Source: Gemmatimonadota bacterium
GTDB taxonomy: Bacteria; Latescibacterota; UBA2968; UBA8231
DNA: 64,000 bases
NCBI GenBank assembly: GCA_018660835.1
Contig: JABJJN010000008.1
Span: forward strand, 358,965-422,964
Reading direction: 5' to 3'
This document shows positions 1 to 8,443 of the stretch, piece after piece (position 1 is the first letter of the stretch; each line of letters begins with the position of its first letter). Made by a program: the position numbers and the translations under genes. The notes under the pieces were generated by a model. It worked only from the letters and a program-made list of their open reading frames with translations, ran no database searches and was not told the origin of the DNA.

Positions 1-782
1 TCGAGACCCTGCAGGATGTCATTGACGCAAAAGGAATTTACGAGCGCAGTGACGTCGGAACTCGTCGCGCCGATGGCCTCCAGGATCGCCCCACAGGTCT
101 CGTGTCGGGTGCCGAGCCGCCCGAGCTTGTCGAGTTTCACGAGGCGGGTGTGCCGATGACGGCAGATCTGCGCAATGGGCAGAAGACCGGATTTTTTCTT
201 GATCAACGGGAGAATCGAATCCTGCTGGGCCGTATCTCTCGCGACGCCAGTGTGCTGAATTGTTTCTCCTACACGGGTGGTTTTTCAGTGCACGCACGCC
301 ATGGCGGCGCTCGCAGGACCCTCGACGTGGACGTCGTGCCCACAGTTCTGCAGCGCGGTCGAAAACAAGCGGTGGCGGCGGCAGACGAAACCCGCAGCAC
401 CTATGCAGCAGCAGATGGCTTCAGATTCCTCGATATGCTTGCTGACCGAGCAGATCGTCCAATGTTCGACGTCGTCGTGATCGATCCACCTTCTCTGGTG
501 CGCAAGGGTCGCGATGTAAAGAATGCCCTGGGTGTGTATACGAAACTCAATCGCAACGCTCTGCGACTGGTGCGTGATGGCGGCTACCTACTTACCGCCT
601 CCTGCTCGACACGCGTAAGTGAAGATGACTTCTTCCAGGTCGTGCGGCGTGCCGCCCCTGGAGCCCGGGTCACGGCGCGACTCCTGCATGCGAATGGTCA
701 TCCTGCAGACCATCCAATCGATCCGGCCTTTCCCGAAGGCCGCTACCTGAAAAGCCTGCTTCTGCGAGTTTTCCGCACCTGA
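1..782 (+). CDS. RlmI-like class I SAM-dependent rRNA methyltransferase, 5' end missing
   Basis: The reading frame is open from the left edge of the window, so the N-terminus (a PUA-like domain in RlmI) lies outside. The first visible residues, IYERSDVGTRRADGL, are typical of the RlmI/RlmK family that makes 5-methylcytosine in 23S rRNA. The Rossmann SAM site NCFSYTGGFSVHA, the DPPSLV motif and a TASCS segment holding the likely catalytic cysteine follow in the expected order. The end is a TGA at 780-782. An internal GTG at 102 could be taken for a start, but the conserved sequence before it argues that the gene begins upstream. The family is clear; the exact target base is inferred. Confidence 0.85.
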   Translation, partial: ETLQDVIDAKGIYERSDVGTRRADGLQDRPTGLVSGAEPPELVEFHEAGVPMTADLRNGQKTGFFLDQRENRILLGRISRDASVLNCFSYTGGFSVHARHGGARRTLDVDVVPTVLQRGRKQAVAAADETRSTYAAADGFRFLDMLADRADRPMFDVVVIDPPSLVRKGRDVKNALGVYTKLNRNALRLVRDGGYLLTASCSTRVSEDDFFQVVRRAAPGARVTARLLHANGHPADHPIDPAFPEGRYLKSLLLRVFRT

Positions 783-922
783 ACTCCAAGTAATGGCATG
801 GCATTGGGGCTCGCCGGATCCCAAGCAAGGCCAACTGGCTTTACGCTATCTCAGGGCATTTCCTACATTTGGCCCCAGTTGCCTTTCCAACCACGCCCTC
901 ATGATACCGGTGGCCGCCCTTC

Positions 923-2800
923 TTGAAAGTCACACTCACAGACACACTGCGGCAAAAGCTGGACACATTGCCGACGAGTCCAGGTGTGTACCTGATGAAG
1001 GACGATGCCGGCAAGATTCTCTATGTCGGGAAGGCCAAGAGTCTGAGATCGCGTGTTCGCTCCTATTTCCAGGAATCGGGTGTATCCGAGCGCGGACCCC
1101 GGATCGAAATCATGGTCCGCAGGGTGACGGATATTGATGTCATCCTGACGCAGAGCGAACAGGAAGCCTTGATCCTTGAGGCAACACAGATCAAAGCTCA
1201 CAAGCCACGCTACAACATCAATCTCAAAGATGACAAGAAATACCCTTTCATTCGCATCACGAATGAACCCTATCCGCGAATTTTCTGGACGCGTGATATC
1301 CTGAAGGATGGATCGCGATACCTGGGTCCTTATAGCAGTGCCCGGCAACTACGGATGATGCTGGACGTGATGCATCGGATCTTCCCCGTCCGAAGTTGTC
1401 GATATGACCTGCCCGATCCAAAGGTCAAATTGTGCATGGAATTCCAGATTCATCGTTGTGAAGGGCCTTGCGAAGGCCTGGTCTCGCAGGCGGACTATCA
1501 GAAGAGCGTGCATCAAGCCGTGCGCTTCCTGCGCGGCGACAAGAGCACTGTGATTCGAGAACTTCGCGAGAGAATGGCCGACGCCTCGCAAGCTCTGAAG
1601 TTTGAGGTCGCTGCACGTTGTCGTGATCAGATTGAGGCACTCGAGACATACCAGCACCGCCAGAAGATGGTCCTCGAGGAGCAAGTCGATCGTGATATCA
1701 TCGGCCTCGCACGCCACGACGATGAGGCCTGCTGCACAATCCTGGAGGTGCGCGAAGGTCGCGTTATCGGCGACAAACACCACTTCCTCGGTGGGGTGAT
1801 CGATGCCACCGACGCCGCGATCATCTCAGCCTTCATTCGACAATTCTACCTGCACTCGGATTTCATACCGCGACAAGTTCATGTCAGCGTTTCCTTACCT
1901 GACCAGGACGAGTTGTCAGAATGGTTGTCGAGCAAGAGCGATGTGAAGGTCACCGTCGCGGCATTTCAACGCGGTCTCAAGGCGCGCGCTCAGGAACTGG
2001 CCGTCAGCAATGCAGTCCACATGCTCGAGGAGCGCCGCTTGAAACGGGAGGCACTGCGTGATCGAGTGCCGCAGTCGGTACACGCATTGCAGCGCGACAT
2101 CAACAGCCCACAGCTGCCGCGACGTATCGAGGGCATCGATATCTCGAATTTCCAGGGCACTGACACGGTTGGATCTCTTGTGGTGATGGTGGACGGCAAG
2201 CCAAAACGGAGCGAGTATCGCCACTTTCGCATACGTAGCGAGAGTGATCGTGGTCCCGATGATTTCGCCAGTATTCATGAGGTCGTCACACGCCGTGTGA
2301 GTGGTTTGCGCAAACGCGGAGAGCCACTGCCAGACCTGTTGATGATTGATGGCGGCAAGGGACAGCTATCGAGTGCAGTGGATGCACTGCGCCAGCTCGA
2401 TGTGTATGATCTCCCCGTTGTGGGTCTCGCGAAGCGTCTTGAGGAGGTGTTCGTGCCGGGTCAGTCAGAGGCCATTCTGCTACCACGCGCGTCTGCGAGT
2501 TTGCGTTTGCTGCAAGTGCTGCGCGATGAGGCCCACCGTTTTGCCGTGACCCATCACCGAAAACTGCGGACCAAGCGTACCATCGCTTCGAGTCTCGACA
2601 ATATTCCCGGGATCGGGCCCAAACGGCGACAAGCCCTGTTGCGTGAATTTGGCTCTGTTCGACAACTGCGTGAAGCGGCTCCAGAGAAGATCGCCAGCGT
2701 CAAGGGCGTGAGCCTGAAATTGGCCCACCAGTTAAAAGAGCATCTGCGACCCGATGAACAGGCCGCAGCCGATGAAATATCGGAAGGAGTCGCAGCATGA
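923..2800 (+). CDS. uvrC: UvrABC system protein C (excinuclease subunit)
   Basis: UvrC makes both incisions in nucleotide excision repair, acting with UvrB on damaged DNA in the cytoplasm. The 625-residue product has the full layout. An N-terminal GIY-YIG nuclease contains SPGVYLMKDDAGKILYVGKAK, and a UVR motif (FEVAARCRDQIEALE) lies near residue 230. The RNase H-like C-terminal nuclease contains RRIEGIDISNFQG, and a terminal helix-hairpin-helix contains IPGIGPKRRQALL. The start is TTG; no ATG in frame precedes the conserved N-terminus. The stop overlaps the next start (ATGA), so it is probably translated together with ogt as a DNA-repair pair. Confidence 0.96.
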   Translation: MKVTLTDTLRQKLDTLPTSPGVYLMKDDAGKILYVGKAKSLRSRVRSYFQESGVSERGPRIEIMVRRVTDIDVILTQSEQEALILEATQIKAHKPRYNINLKDDKKYPFIRITNEPYPRIFWTRDILKDGSRYLGPYSSARQLRMMLDVMHRIFPVRSCRYDLPDPKVKLCMEFQIHRCEGPCEGLVSQADYQKSVHQAVRFLRGDKSTVIRELRERMADASQALKFEVAARCRDQIEALETYQHRQKMVLEEQVDRDIIGLARHDDEACCTILEVREGRVIGDKHHFLGGVIDATDAAIISAFIRQFYLHSDFIPRQVHVSVSLPDQDELSEWLSSKSDVKVTVAAFQRGLKARAQELAVSNAVHMLEERRLKREALRDRVPQSVHALQRDINSPQLPRRIEGIDISNFQGTDTVGSLVVMVDGKPKRSEYRHFRIRSESDRGPDDFASIHEVVTRRVSGLRKRGEPLPDLLMIDGGKGQLSSAVDALRQLDVYDLPVVGLAKRLEEVFVPGQSEAILLPRASASLRLLQVLRDEAHRFAVTHHRKLRTKRTIASSLDNIPGIGPKRRQALLREFGSVRQLREAAPEKIASVKGVSLKLAHQLKEHLRPDEQAAADEISEGVAA

Positions 2801-3381
2801 GCGGCGATGGAATTCGCCAGCCCTATCGTCCGGCATTCTACGACGAAGTCAACGACTCACTCACGGCGTCTACTGATATCATTACGAAGCTTGGCACCGT
2901 GCGAATCTGCTGGCATGAAGAGACCGTGATGAACATCGTCATCGGCCCTTACGACCCTGAAGATCGTCGCACGACGCTGAGGCGATTTCTCCCACCGCAC
3001 CCGGTGGGCCAGGAATTGATTGCCAAGTTTATGCGGTATTTCATGGGCAAGCCTGCAAGCTTTGACATTGCCCTGCCCCCCAAGGTTGGCACCGACTTTC
3101 AACGAAAAGTGTGGACGGCGCTGACGGAAGTTCCCTTCGGATCCTTCGAGACATACGGCGACTTGGCGGCCCGACTCGGCTTACCTGCCAGCCAAGCACG
3201 CAGCGTCGGAAATACGGTGGCGCAAAACCCGCTACCCATCGTCTATCCCTGTCATCGTGTTGTTGCCGCAACGGGTGCCCTTACCGGCTTTTCCGCAGGT
3301 CCACACTGGAAGAAGGCGCTGCTCCAACACGAAGGGGTCGTGGTCGACAACAACCGTGTCCGAATCCAGGAGCAGCAATAG
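2797..3381 (+). CDS. ogt: Methylated-DNA--protein-cysteine methyltransferase
   Basis: This suicide enzyme removes alkyl groups from O6 of guanine by transferring them to its own cysteine. The 194-residue protein has the active-site motif IVYPCHRVV with acceptor Cys152. Before it lie FQRKVWTALTEVPFGSFETYG and a helix-turn-helix-like stretch (ARSVGNTVAQNPLP) with the expected Arg finger. The N-terminal half is the usual poorly conserved RNase H-like domain. The start codon overlaps the uvrC stop in an ATGA, indicating translational coupling of two DNA-repair genes. Length and motif order fit Ogt/MGMT rather than the DNA-binding-only ATL proteins, which lack this cysteine. Confidence 0.95.
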   Translation: MSGDGIRQPYRPAFYDEVNDSLTASTDIITKLGTVRICWHEETVMNIVIGPYDPEDRRTTLRRFLPPHPVGQELIAKFMRYFMGKPASFDIALPPKVGTDFQRKVWTALTEVPFGSFETYGDLAARLGLPASQARSVGNTVAQNPLPIVYPCHRVVAATGALTGFSAGPHWKKALLQHEGVVVDNNRVRIQEQQ

Positions 3382-3409
3382 CGGCAGCGGCAAAGCCGCA
3401 GCGCCGCCA

Positions 3410-4336
3410 GTGGCAGTAGAATTTTCCGGCGCCTTAGAGGACTTCCTCACGAGCCTCGAAACCGATGAGGCCAGTGCCGGCACACTCGACGCGTATCGTC
3501 GAGATCTCGAGCGTTATCTGGCAATGGCCACTGGCCATGGCATCGACCACCTGACAGAGCTGTCGTCGCAACACGTGGCGAAGTTAGTGGAGACCTTGCA
3601 GCGAGCGGAACTCAGTTCAGCGACCATCGCGCGCAATCTTTCATCCATACGTCGCTTTCACGACTACCTGCTGCGATCCGGTGCCAGTTCAGTCGATCCG
3701 ACGAAGGACGTATCTGTGCCGCGCGTGGGTCGCCGCGATCCCGATCCGCTTACCATGGAAGAAGCAGAACGACTTGTGAATGCGGTGAATGCAAGTGATC
3801 CACGATCACTTCGAGATCGAGCGATGCTCGAAACATTCTACGCCACGGGGCTGCGGGTATCCGAATTGATTGGCCTCCATTGCGGGGACCTGACGCAGAC
3901 AACAAAGCTCCTGCATCTGCAAAATCGCGGATCGCAAAAACGCGGATCGCAAAATCACGGCGTTCGGAACAGAATCGTTCCTCTGGGGGAGGCAGCCGTC
4001 GTCTCCCTGTGCAGATATGTGCAGGACGGTCGCCCTCATATGGCGGTACCAACGACTGACGACACCCTCTTCCTCAATGCTCAAGGTGGAGCCCTGTCTC
4101 GCATGGGTGTCTGGAAAATCATCCGCGCCGCCGCAGTCGCCGCACGGATCGATCGAACCGTCAACCCACAGACACTGCGTCACACCTTTGCGGCTCATCT
4201 GTTGGATGGCGGTGCATTGCTTCAGGATGTCCAGCACCTTCTGGGTCACGCGGACATAGCCAGCACCCAGATCTATGCCCGTCAGTACGACGCAGATCTA
4301 ACTCAATTGCACCGCACCTATCACCCGCGAGCCTGA
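3410..4336 (+). CDS. Tyrosine recombinase XerC/XerD family
   Basis: Likely chromosome-dimer resolution recombinase acting at dif with a partner Xer protein. The N-terminal SAM-like domain (FLTSLETDEASAGTLDAYRRD) is followed by the catalytic domain with ATGLRVSELIGL (Arg I), LRHTFAAHLL (His/Arg box), LLGHADIASTQIYAR (His III) and the nucleophile tyrosine in that last motif. The GTG at 3410 gives 308 residues, close to XerD. The frame stays open upstream and overlaps ogt, with alternative starts at 3356 (GTG) and 3257, but those add a low-complexity Ser/Gly stretch. An in-frame 15-bp tandem repeat sits between the second and third motifs. XerC versus XerD cannot be settled here; no second copy is in the window. 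Confidence 0.88.
   Translation: MAVEFSGALEDFLTSLETDEASAGTLDAYRRDLERYLAMATGHGIDHLTELSSQHVAKLVETLQRAELSSATIARNLSSIRRFHDYLLRSGASSVDPTKDVSVPRVGRRDPDPLTMEEAERLVNAVNASDPRSLRDRAMLETFYATGLRVSELIGLHCGDLTQTTKLLHLQNRGSQKRGSQNHGVRNRIVPLGEAAVVSLCRYVQDGRPHMAVPTTDDTLFLNAQGGALSRMGVWKIIRAAAVAARIDRTVNPQTLRHTFAAHLLDGGALLQDVQHLLGHADIASTQIYARQYDADLTQLHRTYHPRA
3919..3963 (+). repeat. Three-copy 15-bp in-frame tandem repeat inside the xer gene
   Basis: Two near-identical copies of CAAAATCGCGGATCG (3919-3933 and 3934-3948, one base different) and a third degenerate copy from 3949 encode a QNRGS/QKRGS/QNHGV repeat. It lies in the loop before RIVPLGEAA, a surface region that is normally short and basic in Xer proteins, so the repeat lengthens a tolerant loop without breaking the frame. 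Confidence 0.7.
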
Positions 4337-4340
4337 CCTG

Positions 4341-4982
4341 GTGTCACCTGAGTTCATCGAATTTCTTCTGTGGTTTCCAGCCATCGTTGTGGCCTTGAGC
4401 CTGCACGAATTCGCCCACGCTGCGGTGGCTGATGCTTTGGGAGATCCAACGCCTCGCGCCCTTGGGCGAGTCACACTCAACCCACTTTCGCACCTGGATG
4501 TAGTAGGAACGGTCCTGCTCGTGCTCGTGCACTTCGGCTGGGGACGCCCCGTACCGGTGGATCCGAGATTTCTCCGTCATCCACGACGGGACCTCGTCTT
4601 GATCGCCGCTGCAGGTCCGGCAATCAATGTGGCCACAGCCATTGTGGTTGGACTCGCTCTCAGGATTCTCGCTCCGACGCTGTTGGCCAGCACGCTGGGC
4701 ACTTTCGTCTTTCTCTCACTTCAGGCACTCGTGCTACTGAGCCTGTTGCTGGCTTTCTTCAACCTGATTCCATTGCCCCCCCTCGACGGCTCGAAAGTGT
4801 TGGGGGGGCTGCTGCCTGAGCCCCTCGGTAGTCGCTATCGCAATGCTGGCTGGCTTGGTTGGGGCCTGCTTGTGATCATCCTTTTCGGCAGCTTCACTGG
4901 GACGTACTTGATCACGGGACTCATCTATCCGCCGTCACGATGGCTCTACGGCCTGCTCGTCGGCCTTCCCCTGGGTAATTAA
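4341..4982 (+). CDS. Site-2-protease-like zinc metalloprotease (M50, Rip/YwhC-type)
   Basis: A multispanning membrane protease of the M50 family, 213 residues. The zinc-binding HExxH is HEFAHAAV near residue 22 and the third ligand motif is FFNLIPLPPLDGSK near residue 140. The small size, with about five to six membrane spans and no PDZ domain, fits the minimal group typified by YwhC, not RseP. Substrates of this group are mostly unknown. The start is GTG, four bases after the xer stop. It is followed eight bases later by ecfT, so the genes are likely co-transcribed. Confidence 0.88.
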   Translation: MSPEFIEFLLWFPAIVVALSLHEFAHAAVADALGDPTPRALGRVTLNPLSHLDVVGTVLLVLVHFGWGRPVPVDPRFLRHPRRDLVLIAAAGPAINVATAIVVGLALRILAPTLLASTLGTFVFLSLQALVLLSLLLAFFNLIPLPPLDGSKVLGGLLPEPLGSRYRNAGWLGWGLLVIILFGSFTGTYLITGLIYPPSRWLYGLLVGLPLGN

Positions 4983-4990
4983 AGCACGGG

Positions 4991-5815
4991 ATGGCTCTGC
5001 TTCGTGACATCGCCGTGGGTCGCTATGTTCCCGGCTCTGGATTTCTTCACCGCCTCGATCCCAGAACCAAACTACTATCTCTGATCGCCCTCATGATGTC
5101 GGCACTCACGAGTCGAGGTCTGCTGCCAGTTACTCTGTTTACGGTGATCATCACATCTATGGCCCTGCTGTCCAGGCTGCCATTGGGCGTCCTGCTGCGC
5201 AATCTGCGCTCCTTTGCGTGGCTGATCGGTGTCACCGCCGTGTTGCATCTGTTCATGACCCCCGGAACGGTCCGCTGGGTTGTCCCCCATCTGTCGCTTG
5301 TGATCACAGAAGAAGGGTTCACATCGGCGTTGCTGTTCAGCCTGCGACTGGCCTCGGTTGTGACGGCCGCATCCATGCTGACATTGACAACGACGCCACT
5401 GGCCCTCACGGATGGCATTGAAAGTCTGCTGCGACCTTTCCGTCGTCTGGGCGTTCCTGCCCACGAGTTGGCCATGATGGTTTCTATCGCCCTGCGTTTC
5501 ATCCCGGTCCTGGCGGACGAGGCGCAGAGACTGCAGAAGGCTCAGATGGCTCGCGGCGCCGATTTCAGTGGCGGCCCCATCCGACGTGCCCGCAAGCTCG
5601 TCCCCCTGTTGGTGCCTTTGTTCTTGTCTGCCTTTGCCCGAGCGGATCGACTCGCCGTGGCCATGGAGGCGCGTGGCTACCGCGGTGGCGAAGGCCGGAC
5701 TCGACTGAGGCCGCTACAACTGGGGCGCATAGACGCGGTCGCCGTTGTCTTCGTCATTGTCGTTGTGGCAGGTCAGATCTGGTTGACTCTGACTCCCTGG
5801 ACCTGGGGGCGCTGA
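4991..5815 (+). CDS. ecfT: Energy-coupling factor transporter transmembrane protein EcfT
   Basis: EcfT is the membrane scaffold of ECF vitamin and metal transporters, linking two ATPases (EcfA) to a substrate-binding S component. The 274-residue protein has an N-terminal LHRLDPRTKLL motif, about five or six hydrophobic segments, and the two coupling-helix Ala-Arg-Gly motifs (QMARGADFSGG and AMEARGYRGG) that contact the ATPases. In many bacteria the order is ecfA-ecfA-ecfT-truA. Here truA follows two bases downstream, but no EcfA or S component is present upstream or anywhere else in the window. The ATPases must be elsewhere or lost. Confidence 0.9.
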   Translation: MALLRDIAVGRYVPGSGFLHRLDPRTKLLSLIALMMSALTSRGLLPVTLFTVIITSMALLSRLPLGVLLRNLRSFAWLIGVTAVLHLFMTPGTVRWVVPHLSLVITEEGFTSALLFSLRLASVVTAASMLTLTTTPLALTDGIESLLRPFRRLGVPAHELAMMVSIALRFIPVLADEAQRLQKAQMARGADFSGGPIRRARKLVPLLVPLFLSAFARADRLAVAMEARGYRGGEGRTRLRPLQLGRIDAVAVVFVIVVVAGQIWLTLTPWTWGR

Positions 5816-5817
5816 GT

Positions 5818-6597
5818 ATGACAGATCAGCGCGTGATACGCCTGGATTTGGAGTATGACGGCACAGATTTCCTGGGCTGGCAGCAACAGAAAACCGGGCG
5901 CACAGTGCAGGGAGAATTGGCTCGCGCCCTGAGGCGATTCTTGCAGGAAGAGACCCATCCGATCGGCTCGGGACGCACCGACGCCGGAACGCATGCGCGG
6001 GGTCTCGTGGCGCATGTGACGACGACGAGTCACCACGACCCCGAACGCTTTCGGCGAGCCCTGAACGGCTTGTTGCCACCCGACGTCGGTGTCCGGCGTG
6101 CCCTCGAGGTCTCTGCTGACTTTCACGCTCGCTTTAGCACCCGAGGCAAGCGTTATCGCTATCGGATCGCTTTCGCGCCGCTGCCACTACACCGCTATCA
6201 GACCTGGGTCATGCCACGCCCTCTGGATCTTGAGCGGATGCAGGAGGCGGCAGGGCTGCTGTCAGGAAAGCATTCCTTCAGAGCCTTCTGTAATCCACAC
6301 CCAACGCCGGACCATCACGATTGCACCATACACGAAGCATCGTGGTCGATCACTCCCGAGGAATTCGTATTTGAAGTGACTGGTGATCGGTTTCTACGGC
6401 ACATGGTGAGAATCCTGGTGGGAACGATGGTCGAAGTGGGTGAGGCCAAGAGATCGATCGAGCAGTTCAGTCAGTTGCTCACCAGCCCTGGTGAGCGAAC
6501 CGACGCTGGTCAAACGGTCCCGTCCCGTGGCCTGTGCCTACTCGGTGTTCTGTACGATGAGGCCGATGGTGGCCCCTCGGGCGACCTGCGCCTCTGA
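5818..6597 (+). CDS. truA: tRNA pseudouridine(38-40) synthase TruA
   Basis: TruA converts uridines 38-40 of the tRNA anticodon stem to pseudouridine. The 259-residue product begins with the family's N-terminal LEYDGTDFLGWQQQ and carries the catalytic aspartate in SGRTDAGTHA (Asp55). The conserved FLRHMVRILVGTMVEVG segment lies near residue 190. Length matches the family. The start ATG lies two bases after the ecfT stop. Nothing is unusual about the gene itself. Confidence 0.96.
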   Translation: MTDQRVIRLDLEYDGTDFLGWQQQKTGRTVQGELARALRRFLQEETHPIGSGRTDAGTHARGLVAHVTTTSHHDPERFRRALNGLLPPDVGVRRALEVSADFHARFSTRGKRYRYRIAFAPLPLHRYQTWVMPRPLDLERMQEAAGLLSGKHSFRAFCNPHPTPDHHDCTIHEASWSITPEEFVFEVTGDRFLRHMVRILVGTMVEVGEAKRSIEQFSQLLTSPGERTDAGQTVPSRGLCLLGVLYDEADGGPSGDLRL

Positions 6598-6637
6598 GGT
6601 TCCGTCGCGGTTAGAAGTGGCGAAGTCTCCAGTGCAT

Positions 6638-6666
6638 TTGAAGACACCACCGATTCGTGTTAACAT
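6638..6666 (+). promoter_or_regulatory. Possible sigma-70-type promoter before the HtrA-like gene
   Basis: TTGAAG at 6638-6643 and TAACAT at 6661-6666 are separated by 17 bp, a good match in spacing and a fair match in sequence to -35 and -10 boxes. If it is used, transcription would begin near 6673, so translation would start at the ATG at 6677 with almost no leader. The ATG at 6665 would then lie outside the transcript. Promoter use is inferred. Confidence 0.35.
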
Positions 6667-7795
6667 GGATGCACATATGACACTTACGAGAACATCATGG
6701 GCCTGGATCCTGGCAGGAATCGCTTGCTTTCTCGCACTGACCGGTGCGGATGCGGAAGAGATCTCCGCGGCCAGACGAAGTGCCGTCGTGCGTGCCGTCG
6801 AGCGCGTGCAGCCTTCTGTCGTCAGTATTCGTGTCGTGCACCGCGAACCGGTGATTCTGCAATATCAGGACCTCAACCGGCGCTTCTTTTTTGGTCCGCG
6901 TTACGCCGGTGAGCGAGATCGGACCTCAGGCGGTTCCGGATTCATCATCGATGGCAACCGTATCATCACCAATGCGCATGTATTGGGTCCCCGTAATCCA
7001 GTACGCATAGAAGCAACCATGACCGACGGACGTGTCCTGACCGTCACCGGCGGCCTGGTGGACCGTATGCTGGACCTCGCTGTTCTCGAGGTAGAGTCGC
7101 AGGATCTTCCGGTTGCACCTCTGGGTAGTTCCGACGATATTCTAGTCGGCGAATGGGCCATCGCGATCGGCAATCCATTCGACCTCGGAACGACCGTAAG
7201 TATTGGTGTTATCAGTGCTTTAGACCGAGACTTCCAAGAGCCGCAAGGCAGCTACCACTACAGAGACATGATTCAGACGGACGCCGCCATCCATCACGGC
7301 AACAGTGGTGGTCCCCTCGTCAATGCTCTTGGTGAGGTCATAGGCATCAACAGCTTTATCTACGGCGGCGGCGGTGAACGGGGTTACGACTTCGGTTCGA
7401 TAGGTATCGGATTCGCGATTCCCATCGGTGCCGCTCGCCGATTTCTTAGCGAGATCGAAACCTATGGGCGCGTAAGACTTCCATGGCACGGGATCGTAGA
7501 CCTGCAGGATCTGACGCCGCGCCTGGCAAAGTATCTGGAGTTGGACAACACAGATGGCGCGCTGGTTGCGCAGATCGCCGTCGATAGTCCTGTATATATG
7601 ACTGATCTGGCACGTGGAGATGTGATCCTGGCCATCAATGGCGAGACTGTACGGTCCGCCGATGGGGCCTGGGGTATTCTGACACAGATGAGAGTCTCAG
7701 AAACGTGTACAATAGATATCTTCCGCAGTGGTTCTCGGCGTCGGGTCGAGTTCATTGTCGAGGAGCGTCCACGGGCCGAATCCCGGTGGGAGTGA
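6665..7795 (+). CDS. HtrA/DegP-type trypsin-like serine protease with one PDZ domain
   Basis: A periplasmic quality-control protease of family S1C. An N-terminal Sec signal peptide ends near ALTGADA. The protease domain carries the full triad, counted from the ATG at 6665: His105 in IITNAHVLG, Asp137 in MLDLAVLEVE and Ser214 in HHGNSGGPLVN. One PDZ domain occupies roughly the last 110 residues (LARGDVILAINGETV), as in DegS or short HtrA proteins rather than two-PDZ DegP. The frame extends upstream into truA, but the hydrophobic signal fixes the start at 6665 or 6677. No Shine-Dalgarno sequence is visible for either. It is followed closely by psd. Confidence 0.92.
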   Translation: MDAHMTLTRTSWAWILAGIACFLALTGADAEEISAARRSAVVRAVERVQPSVVSIRVVHREPVILQYQDLNRRFFFGPRYAGERDRTSGGSGFIIDGNRIITNAHVLGPRNPVRIEATMTDGRVLTVTGGLVDRMLDLAVLEVESQDLPVAPLGSSDDILVGEWAIAIGNPFDLGTTVSIGVISALDRDFQEPQGSYHYRDMIQTDAAIHHGNSGGPLVNALGEVIGINSFIYGGGGERGYDFGSIGIGFAIPIGAARRFLSEIETYGRVRLPWHGIVDLQDLTPRLAKYLELDNTDGALVAQIAVDSPVYMTDLARGDVILAINGETVRSADGAWGILTQMRVSETCTIDIFRSGSRRRVEFIVEERPRAESRWE

Positions 7796-7804
7796 TGACG
7801 AATC

Positions 7805-8443
7805 ATGGCACGTGAAGGTTATCCGTTTCTTGGCATCTGCGCGCTCGTCGCAGCTGCTTGCTGGTGGTTGGCACCCAGTCAGCCACCCGCTCTAGCGGCA
7901 GCCATTTTCTTTACGATTCTGTCCGGGTTTATGGTCTTCTTCTTTCGTGATCCGAGTCGCCAGATACCTGATGTGGCAGGCGCAGTACTTTCCGCCGCAG
8001 ACGGCCGGGTTGTTGCCATCACGCCTGTGGAAGGTGTCGATGAGTATGTGGGAGATGCCGCGACACGAATCACCGTTTTTCTTTCCGTGTTCAACGTGCA
8101 CGTGAATCGCATTCCTATTGCTGGCGAGGTCGACGTTGTCGAACGCCGCCCAGGAAGCTACAAAGTGGCCTTCGCCGAAGACGCCTCTGAAAAGAACGAA
8201 CAGAGTGTGATCGGGATCCGGCAGGGAGAGACGAAACTTGTGGTCAAACAAATTGTCGGCATTCTTGCCCGACGAATCGTCTGTTATTTACAGCCAGGTC
8301 AGCAGGTCGAGTTGGGGAAACGTTTTGGACTCATCCGCTTCGGTTCACGCGTCGATCTGATAGTACCTGACACTGTCGACATTCGTGTCAATATCGGCGA
8401 CCGCGTACGCGGCGGCGAAACGGTCATGGGAGTGATCCAGTGA
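7805..8443 (+). CDS. psd: Phosphatidylserine decarboxylase, short (PSD-A/archaetidylserine) type
   Basis: The enzyme decarboxylates phosphatidylserine to phosphatidylethanolamine at the inner membrane. Its 212 residues fit the short class. Two N-terminal hydrophobic spans are followed by FRDPSRQIP and the conserved VFLSVFNVHVNRIP. The self-cleavage site is RFGSRVD, with Gly180-Ser181 as the expected break that turns the serine into the pyruvoyl cofactor. The stop overlaps the next start in a GTGA. Pairing with pssA places the last two steps of phosphatidylethanolamine synthesis in one transcript. Confidence 0.95.
   Translation: MAREGYPFLGICALVAAACWWLAPSQPPALAAAIFFTILSGFMVFFFRDPSRQIPDVAGAVLSAADGRVVAITPVEGVDEYVGDAATRITVFLSVFNVHVNRIPIAGEVDVVERRPGSYKVAFAEDASEKNEQSVIGIRQGETKLVVKQIVGILARRIVCYLQPGQQVELGKRFGLIRFGSRVDLIVPDTVDIRVNIGDRVRGGETVMGVIQ

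Noticed and set aside
3257..4336. Xer recombinase as an integron integrase or mobile-element integrase
   Set aside because: There is no additional integrase domain, no attachment site or cassette array, and the gene sits in a housekeeping run.
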